Shown here in pieces: positions 58,167 to 64,000 of a stretch of 64,000 nucleotides of DNA (the first letter of the stretch is position 1; each line of letters starts with the position of its first letter). A program made the translations under genes and the position numbers. A model generated the notes under the pieces. It saw only the letters and a list, made by a program, of their open reading frames with translations. It did not search any database and was not told the origin of the DNA. The DNA comes from an uncultured Deferribacteraceae bacterium (GTDB taxonomy: Bacteria > Chrysiogenota > Deferribacteres > Deferribacterales > Mucispirillaceae). Where the stretch lies: NCBI GenBank assembly GCA_947041165.1, contig CAMRCY010000006.1:1-64000 (forward strand), read 5' to 3'.

Positions 58167-60076
58167 AATTCTAAAGATTTGCTGTTGACTAAGTTATTTA
58201 GTATACTGATATATTCATCAAATGCAAGATTATTTTTTAGAGAGTTATCTCTTAGTCGTACAGATATCGTTTTCTCAGCCATTTCACCGTCACCAACAAT
58301 CACCATATGAGGGATCTTTTCGCCTTGAGCTTCCCTTACTTTAAAGCCTATTTTCTCGTTACGTAAATCTTTTTCAACACGGTATCCAAGCATCATTAAT
58401 TTCTTAGCAACCTCTTCTGCATAATCTATACTGCCAGCACTAATGTTCATAACTTTTACCTGCACTGGTGCAATCCACAGTGGAAATGCTCCTGCGAAAT
58501 GTTCTATAAGAACTCCTAAAAATCTATCAACTGATCCTAAGATAACACGGTGCAACATAACTGGTCTATGTTTCTCACCGTCATCACCTATATAGCTTAG
58601 ATCAAATCTTTCTGGGAGATTGAAATCACATTGAATAGTTGCACACTGCCATAATCTTCCTATAGAGTCTTTTAATTTAATATCAATTTTAGGGCCATAG
58701 AAAGCACCATCACCTTCGTTAATAGTGTATGCAAGATTATTAACTTCCATCGCATCAACAAGTGCAGCGGTTGCCATATCCCATGCCTCTAATGTTCCGA
58801 TATATTTTTTTTCAGGTCTAGTTGAAATTGTATGAGTAAATTCAAATCCGAACATATTCATCACATCAGACACAAATTTTAATATATCTGTGATCTCATT
58901 TTGCAACTGTTCAACTGTACAAAATATATGTGCATCATCTTGAGTGAAAGCTCTCACACGCATTAATCCGTGCAGTACGCCTGATTTTTCATGACGGTGA
59001 ACAGTACCTAGTTCAAAATATCTTTGAGGTAGATCTCTATACGATCTAAGCTCTGATTTATAAACTAATATATGTGATAGACAGTTCATCGGTTTAACAC
59101 CAAATTCCATATCATCAATCTGTGTAAAATACATATTTTCTTTATAGTTTTCGTAATGTCCAGATTTGATCCATAGATCGCTTTTTAATATAGATGGACC
59201 GTAAACAATTTTATATCCACGTTTAAGATGTTCATCACGTTCATACTGTTCAAGTGTCGCTCTAAGTATTCCACCGTTCGGTAGATATATAGGAAATCCA
59301 GCTCCAGCGTCATCATCAAGCATAAACAGTTTTAATTGTTTACCAAGTTTTCTATGATCACGTTTTTTAGCTTCTTCTAACATATTAAGGTATTCATCTA
59401 ACGCTTCTTTAGTAAAGAAAGCAGTTCCATATATACGTTGCAATTGAGGGTTGTTTTCATCGCCACGCCAATATGCACCAGCAACTGATAGAAGTTTAAA
59501 ATGTTTTATTTTGTTAGTTGACGGAACATGCACGCCACGACAAAGATCTGTGAAATCACCTTGAGTGTATAAAGATACAGTATCAACACCAAGATCGTTA
59601 ATGATCTCAACTTTATAGTTTTCGCCTTCTGAACCAAATTTAGCTATAGCATCTTTTGCAGATATTTCACTTCTAATGAGTGGTATAGTTTCAGAAGATA
59701 TTTTCTTCATCTCTTTTTCAATCTTAATAAGATCATCAGGCGTAAAAGGTGTTGCTTGATCGAAATCATAGAAGAACCCATTTTCAATCACAGGGCCAAT
59801 TGTCACTTTAGTATTAGGAAATAACCTAACTACCGCTTGTGCCATTAAGTGAGCTGTTGAGTGCCTTAAAATCTCTAAAGCTTCTTCATCCGACTCTGTT
59901 AATATTTTTACTTTATCACTATCTTTAAGTGGAGATGTAATATCTCTAAGTTCATCGTTCACAACTGCTGCAATCGCTTTTTTAGCTAACTGACTAGATA
60001 AAGATTTTGCTAAATCTATTGAGCTACTATTCTCAGGTATCTCTACCTTGTTGCCATCTAATAATTCTATTACCAT
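58148..60076 (-). CDS. thrS: Threonyl-tRNA synthetase
   Basis: A 642-aa class II enzyme. N-terminal TGS domain (residues about 1-60), editing domain with HSTAHLMAQAV near 70, and the catalytic core with the zinc ligands in KPMNCLSHIL, YRDLPQRYFELGTVHRHEKSG, RVRAFTQDDAHIFC and MLHRVILGSVDRF. The anticodon-binding domain starts at PVQVKVMNIS. It heads the operon with infC, rpmI and rplT. No T-box or other leader structure was found in the 200 bp upstream. Confidence 0.98.
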   Translation of the reverse strand: MVIELLDGNKVEIPENSSSIDLAKSLSSQLAKKAIAAVVNDELRDITSPLKDSDKVKILTESDEEALEILRHSTAHLMAQAVVRLFPNTKVTIGPVIENGFFYDFDQATPFTPDDLIKIEKEMKKISSETIPLIRSEISAKDAIAKFGSEGENYKVEIINDLGVDTVSLYTQGDFTDLCRGVHVPSTNKIKHFKLLSVAGAYWRGDENNPQLQRIYGTAFFTKEALDEYLNMLEEAKKRDHRKLGKQLKLFMLDDDAGAGFPIYLPNGGILRATLEQYERDEHLKRGYKIVYGPSILKSDLWIKSGHYENYKENMYFTQIDDMEFGVKPMNCLSHILVYKSELRSYRDLPQRYFELGTVHRHEKSGVLHGLMRVRAFTQDDAHIFCTVEQLQNEITDILKFVSDVMNMFGFEFTHTISTRPEKKYIGTLEAWDMATAALVDAMEVNNLAYTINEGDGAFYGPKIDIKLKDSIGRLWQCATIQCDFNLPERFDLSYIGDDGEKHRPVMLHRVILGSVDRFLGVLIEHFAGAFPLWIAPVQVKVMNISAGSIDYAEEVAKKLMMLGYRVEKDLRNEKIGFKVREAQGEKIPHMVIVGDGEMAEKTISVRLRDNSLKNNLAFDEYISILNNLVNSKSLELWGTGR

Positions 60077-60292
60077 AACTATCCCTCATATAACGTGAAT
60101 TCTTTTATCATATATCACAATACGCAATAAATCAACAACCTATTATAGAAGGAAAGTTTTATAGTAGAGAAAGTTCAATATTATAATTCGATAGCCATAT
60201 ATTAATCTAATATTACATATAGATATTAAGTTGACACAATAATTTAATCATCGTAACATCAGAGTATTACAAGGAACTTGGGGGGAGATTTT

Positions 60293-61642
60293 ATGACAGT
60301 AATGATGATTGTTCAGTTATGTATCGTATTATTGGCGTTATACGTCGGAGCAAGGTATGGTAGTATTGCACTTGGCGCAATGTCAGGTATCGGTTTATTG
60401 GTTCTAGTATTTGCATTTGGTTTAAAACCTGGAACACCACCAGTTACGGTTATGTTTATTATCATAGCAGCAGTAACTTGTGCAGGGGTATTACAAGCAT
60501 CAGGTGGTATGGATTTTCTTATTCAGATTGCAGAGAAAATTCTTCGTAAAAATCCATCAAAGATTACATTTTTAGCACCAATTACTACATTCTTTTTGAC
60601 GGTATTAGTAGGTACAGGACACGTTGTTTACACGTTAATGCCTATAATATGTGATATTTCATTAAGAAAAGGTATCCGTCCTGAGCGTCCTTGTGGAGTT
60701 GCATCAGTTGCATCACAGGTTGGGATAACTTGTTCACCGATCGCAGCCGCAGTTACTGCGTTTGTTGCAATAACAAATGAAGCAACAGGCATGTCTGTTA
60801 CGATCACACAAGTTATAGCAGTTACAATACCAGCTTGTTTAGTTGGATTATTTGCAGCATCATTATACTCTAACAAACGTGGATTAGATCTAGATAAAGA
60901 TCCTAAATTCCAAGCAAGATTAGCTGATCCTGAAACAAAAGAATTTATGTACGGAACAGTTGCAACAACTCTTGATAGAGATTTACCAAAAACTGCTAAA
61001 TGGTCTGTATATATATTCATGGGTGCAATAGCAGCAATTGTTATACTTGCAACATTTCAATCATTACTTCCAGAATTTCCTAATAAGAATGGCGTTATGA
61101 AACCTTTATCAATGGCGTTATTAATTCAAATAGTTATGCTTGCAACAGCAGCGTTAATTATTCTTATTTGTAAAGCTGATCCAAAAAAGGTTGTAGCAGG
61201 TTCAGTATGGCAAGCGGGTATGGTTGCAGTTGTTGCGATCTACGGTATTGCGTGGTTATCTGATACATATTTCTTACATTATAAAGCTGAGATGATGGCA
61301 TCGATGAAAGGTATCGTTCAAGCATATCCATGGTCGATAGCGTTTGTACTTTTCGGTGTATCGGTACTTATTAATACTCAAGGTGGAGTTGTTACATCTA
61401 TGCTTCCACTGGCTTATAGTTTAGGTATACCTTTCCCAGTACTGTTAGGAGTTCTACCATCGGTTTACGGTTATTTCTTTATACCTAACTATCCATCAGA
61501 TATTGCAACAGTTTCGTTTGATCGATCAGGGACAACGATTATAGGTAAGTACCTACTTAATCACAGTTTTATGGCACCAGGATTAATATCTGTTTTCGTT
61601 TCTTGTATCGTAGGTAGTATAATAACTGTAGTTATATATTAA
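60293..61642 (+). CDS. dcuB: Anaerobic C4-dicarboxylate antiporter (DcuA/DcuB family)
   Basis: A 449-aa protein with about ten to twelve membrane helices. It exchanges fumarate or malate for succinate during fumarate respiration, or takes up aspartate. Family segments are YVGARYGSIALGAMSGIGL, LKPGTPPVTVMFIIIA, LQASGGMDFLIQIAEKIL, GTGHVVYTLMPII, IRPERPCGVASVASQVGI and the C-terminal YPSDIATVSFDRSGTT. Closer to DcuB than DcuA by eye. ATG 60293 has GGGGGGAG 6 nt upstream; TTG 60278 lies in that site. Divergent from thrS. Confidence 0.93.
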   Translation: MTVMMIVQLCIVLLALYVGARYGSIALGAMSGIGLLVLVFAFGLKPGTPPVTVMFIIIAAVTCAGVLQASGGMDFLIQIAEKILRKNPSKITFLAPITTFFLTVLVGTGHVVYTLMPIICDISLRKGIRPERPCGVASVASQVGITCSPIAAAVTAFVAITNEATGMSVTITQVIAVTIPACLVGLFAASLYSNKRGLDLDKDPKFQARLADPETKEFMYGTVATTLDRDLPKTAKWSVYIFMGAIAAIVILATFQSLLPEFPNKNGVMKPLSMALLIQIVMLATAALIILICKADPKKVVAGSVWQAGMVAVVAIYGIAWLSDTYFLHYKAEMMASMKGIVQAYPWSIAFVLFGVSVLINTQGGVVTSMLPLAYSLGIPFPVLLGVLPSVYGYFFIPNYPSDIATVSFDRSGTTIIGKYLLNHSFMAPGLISVFVSCIVGSIITVVIY

Positions 61643-61842
61643 GTTATTCATACTCAGATTATGTTAGAATTATAATATAATAAGTATAAATTTACGCAAT
61701 TTGATAGATGAGTGTTTTAAACATAAATCTATTAGGTTGCGTATTTTTTATGTGTAGAAATAAGTTGTGTTGTTATATGAAATATTTGAAGAAGTTAGGG
61801 CATGGGTAGAAATAGAAAATTAGGTTATAAAAACTTAGGGAT
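61643..61842. other. dcuB downstream spacer
   Basis: No coding sequence. From about 61752 it matches the sequence at 63815-64000 at the right edge of the window. Nothing else is recognisable. Confidence 0.6.
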
Positions 61843-61939
61843 AAAAAAAAGGGGGTGAACTAAATGTCCACCCCTTTATATATGATAGTAATTAATTGTT
61901 AAAAATTACTAAAAGTTTAATTAAAAACTATCTAAGAAA
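61752..61939. repeat. Left copy of a 185-bp direct repeat flanking the lipoprotein gene
   Basis: TGTGTAGAAATAAGTT.., GCATGGGTAGAAA, TTAGGTTATAAAAACTTAGG, GGTGAACTAAATGTCCACC, TATATATGATAGTAATTAAT and TTTAATTAAAAACTATCTAAG occur here and again at 63815-64000 in the same order and orientation. The repeat contains the terminator of the lipoprotein gene. Confidence 0.95.
61843..61877 (-). terminator. Rho-independent terminator of the lipoprotein gene
   Basis: On the minus strand AAAGGGGTG pairs with CACCCCCTTT around GACATTTAGTT and is followed by a run of T (plus-strand A-run 61843-61850). Confidence 0.85.
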
Positions 61940-61950
61940 TTTTAAAATCA

Positions 61951-63495
61951 TTAAGGCATTCTAAATATTGCACCATCAACTTGATAGTAACTTTGTCTAA
62001 GATAAAGATACTCTACCTCGCTCCAATCCGACGGGTCGTAAGACTTTTCCTTAGTAGCATATACTGTATATAGTTGTGAATCTGGTAATACGACAGCACC
62101 GGCAGTAACATTTTGTAACTGACCGTAACCATTCCCTATACCTTCACTTAACTGAACGATAGTTGCATTAGCTTCCTTAGGATTAAATTGATAAGCACTC
62201 ACTTTAAAATCAGCTTGCGTAGTTCCTGATATGGTATAAATAACTGAGCCATCAGTTCTAACAGACTTAATATCAGTTGGAAGAGTTAGACTACCTGTAA
62301 GATCTGTCCATTTAGGAGTAGCAGTATTATCGAATTTAAATATTTTGTTTGCAGTAGTGTTCTCAACAACTGCATATATATAGCCCTCAACTGCGATTAA
62401 TTTAATATCAGTAATATTAGTTGTAGGCAAGTTTAGATCGGTTATATCTGTTGAAGTAGTACCACTCACTTTATTAACTATAGCTTTGCCACCAACAATC
62501 CCTGCGACATACACATCACTACCAAGCATAGTTAATGATTTAGGTTGCATTGTGCTACTTATAAGTGGAACTGGTGTTTGAATACCAGCAGTTGTTACTT
62601 TATAAAGATTTGCAACAGCGTTAAGAGTTGCAATATAGAAACTTGTATCATCTCCTTTACCGATTGTAAAATCAGTAGTATTAGTAATTACAGAAGTTCC
62701 AGTAATAGGCTTACTTTTGTTATCGTAGATAGTTACAGTATTCACTTTATTATGGACTATAAATAGCTTGTCGCCGATCGCTTGCAACGAATTAGTTCTT
62801 ATCCCCGCAGATGTAACGCTAGTGATCTTAGTTGGTACAAACTTTTCACCTGCTTGTAGAAATAGAGACCCTGAGTTGCCATCTTGATTACCAGCAAGTA
62901 TATAGATTTTGGAATTATTTCTAGCACCTGTAGAAACTATAGATATCTCACCAGACGCTGGTATATTTTCATCAAGAATATCAACACTTATAGTAGGTTC
63001 CATCTTAAACGTTTTATTAATAGATTTTGTAGCAAGAAGAACATCTTTACTTGATTCAAATTTAACATCAGTTTTGTTACTCCAATAAACACCTCTACCG
63101 CCACCTGCTTTATTATCAAGATATAGATCCATTCTACTACTATCAGTATCATTAATCTTAACACCAAAATATTTTGTTGGTTTAGATTTTGGAGAGTATA
63201 TCGCAGTAGTTAAACTTTTTGCTTCAACAAATTTGAAAAGGGGTTGGCTAGTTGAATCAGCCATATCTACTGTATAGATATCTCCTTTTTCATTAACGCT
63301 ATTCCTAAAGCCCTCTTTATTAATAACAAGTTGAAACTCTTTCCCTGCAACATTTTCTAAAAAACTAGTTACTTCTACTGGCTTTTCTTCTTTGTTTTCT
63401 TCTTTTTTCACTTCTTCCGTACACCCTGCAAAAATACTTAGAACGCACAAACTTCCTAAAGCTAACAATATTAGCTTTTTAAATAACTTAGACAT
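61951..63495 (-). CDS. Large lipoprotein, probable beta-propeller, unknown function
   Basis: A 514-aa protein with a signal peptide and lipobox IFAGC (Cys 25), then a Glu/Lys-rich linker (EEVKKEENKEEK). The mature region contains repeated short strand segments such as KIYILAGNQDG, KLFIVHNKVNTV, DVYVAGIVGGKAIV, YIYAVVENTT and VIYTISGTTQ, as in a beta-propeller with about six to seven blades. No enzyme motif is seen. GGGGTT upstream of ATG 63495 is the ribosome site. It is flanked by 185-bp direct repeats, so it may be one member of a tandem gene family that continues beyond the window. Confidence 0.85.
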   Translation of the reverse strand: MSKLFKKLILLALGSLCVLSIFAGCTEEVKKEENKEEKPVEVTSFLENVAGKEFQLVINKEGFRNSVNEKGDIYTVDMADSTSQPLFKFVEAKSLTTAIYSPKSKPTKYFGVKINDTDSSRMDLYLDNKAGGGRGVYWSNKTDVKFESSKDVLLATKSINKTFKMEPTISVDILDENIPASGEISIVSTGARNNSKIYILAGNQDGNSGSLFLQAGEKFVPTKITSVTSAGIRTNSLQAIGDKLFIVHNKVNTVTIYDNKSKPITGTSVITNTTDFTIGKGDDTSFYIATLNAVANLYKVTTAGIQTPVPLISSTMQPKSLTMLGSDVYVAGIVGGKAIVNKVSGTTSTDITDLNLPTTNITDIKLIAVEGYIYAVVENTTANKIFKFDNTATPKWTDLTGSLTLPTDIKSVRTDGSVIYTISGTTQADFKVSAYQFNPKEANATIVQLSEGIGNGYGQLQNVTAGAVVLPDSQLYTVYATKEKSYDPSDWSEVEYLYLRQSYYQVDGAIFRMP

Positions 63496-63656
63496 AATAA
63501 TAACCCCCGTTTTTATTTTTATCCATTAATGATATCTATTTCAAAATTAATAATACAGTAGTACAAAAGTACGATAGTATATTAATGTAATTTTTATATT
63601 TTTTAAAGTATTTACCACTCTCCATTATTACTCTCAATTAGCATAAAACATATAAA

Positions 63657-63737
63657 TAGGTATGGGCGGGATTGAACCGCCAACCCCTGCAACGTCAATG
63701 CAGTGCTCTCCATATAAAGCATACTATAAATATACCT
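63657..63737 (-). pseudogene. tRNA-Val-like sequence (anticodon GAC), 5' half abnormal
   Basis: The 3' half is good: anticodon stem CTGCA/TGCAG with loop TTGACGT (anticodon GAC), T-arm GGCGG-TTCAATC-CCGCC and acceptor 3' strand CATACCT. The 5' half is not. An acceptor AGGTATA would pair six of seven bases, but 10 nt instead of 2 separate it from the D-stem GCTT/GAGC. Pairing a nearer TAGTATG instead loses two pairs and most of the D-arm. I think it is a damaged tRNA-Val, though a functional odd tRNA cannot be excluded. Confidence 0.6.
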
Positions 63738-63814
63738 ACTGTCAAGCGTGATCAAAGTATATATAGTTATATGTATATTTTGATTAATAATAAAAATGAA
63801 ACATTTTAAGGTTT

Positions 63815-64000
63815 ATGTGTAGAAATAAGTTTTGTGTCTATTTGCAATATTTACGCAAGTTAGTGCATGGGTAGAAACAGAAAATTAGGTTATAAAAACT
63901 TAGGATAAAAAAAAGAGGTGAACTAAATGTCCACCACTTTATATATGATAGTAATTAATTGTTAAAAATTACTAAAAAGTTTAATTAAAAACTATCTAAG
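63815..64000. repeat. Right copy of the 185-bp direct repeat
   Basis: The same sequence as 61752-61939 with scattered substitutions; the terminator hairpin has one mismatch here (GAGGTG/CACCAC). It runs to the window edge and stops at the point that, in the left copy, is 11 bp before the end of the lipoprotein gene, so a similar minus-strand gene may end just outside. Confidence 0.9.

Noticed and set aside
60077-60292. T-box leader before thrS
   Set aside because: No specifier hairpin or conserved T-box sequence (AGGGTGGNACCGCG-like) was seen on the minus strand.

Overview
Organism. The sequence is strongly AT-rich and comes from a bacterial chromosome with a two-membrane envelope. It encodes type II secretion pseudopilins, several lipoproteins with clear lipoboxes, a LolB-like lipoprotein, FtsEX with an EnvC-like activator, and a class A penicillin-binding protein. 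Metabolism looks anaerobic: the oxygen-sensitive radical-SAM ThiH route to the thiamine thiazole, a DcuB-type C4-dicarboxylate antiporter, a membrane pyrophosphatase with the K+-dependent signature, and a multi-cluster ferredoxin-like protein. Gene order (TPR/LolB-like/ispE/prs/pth and ftsEX/envC/ctpA/divergent polysaccharide deacetylase) would fit a Deferribacterota- or deltaproteobacteria-like lineage. That placement is inference and no 16S gene is present.

Layout. (1) 1-2.3 kb: an imperfect tandem repeat, a secreted protein of unknown function, thiE and a Sel1-repeat protein. (2) 2.3-17.5 kb, almost all minus strand: an unknown secreted protein, a type II secretion block in the order gspG, alkD-like, gspH, gspI, gspJ, gspK, gspL, gspM, gspN, a membrane ankyrin protein, and glyS / histidine kinase / Fe-S protein / thiG / thiH. 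(3) 17.7-46.8 kb, all plus strand except one tRNA-Leu: efp, TPR/lolB-like/ispE/prs/pth, hppA, ychF/SH3 protein/moaC/nadE/guaB, ftsE/ftsX/envC-like/ctpA/deacetylase, tsaD/dus, uvrB, PBP1A, a sigma54-activator-like AAA protein and rnr. (4) 47-60 kb, minus strand apart from one small ORF: two lipoproteins, a TIM-barrel protein, glmS, pyrG, guaA, rplT/rpmI/infC/thrS. (5) 60.3-64 kb: dcuB on plus, a large lipoprotein on minus, and a disrupted tRNA-Val-like sequence.

How the genes work together. Most of the window is housekeeping: translation (glyS, efp, pth, tsaD, dus, infC, rpmI, rplT, thrS), nucleotide and cofactor synthesis (prs, guaB, guaA, pyrG, nadE, moaC, thiE/G/H), envelope growth and division (PBP1A, glmS, FtsEX with its activator, CtpA, ispE), and DNA repair (uvrB, alkD-like). 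There is no prophage, insertion sequence, CRISPR array or toxin-antitoxin pair that I can support.

What stands out is between the genes. Many intergenic regions are built from imperfect tandem repeats, and in at least six cases the repeat unit contains the last bases of the neighbouring gene, so gene 3' ends appear to be copied repeatedly into the downstream spacer and then decay. Separately, 49235-49608 is a regular array of about 28 nine-base elements in one orientation, six of them exact matches to the DnaA box TTATNCACA, spaced every 13-14 bp within a 54-bp higher-order unit. These two features, a gspH with no ordinary start codon, an EF-P with Arg at the modified position, and a tRNA-Val-like sequence with an abnormal 5' half are the main points to follow up.
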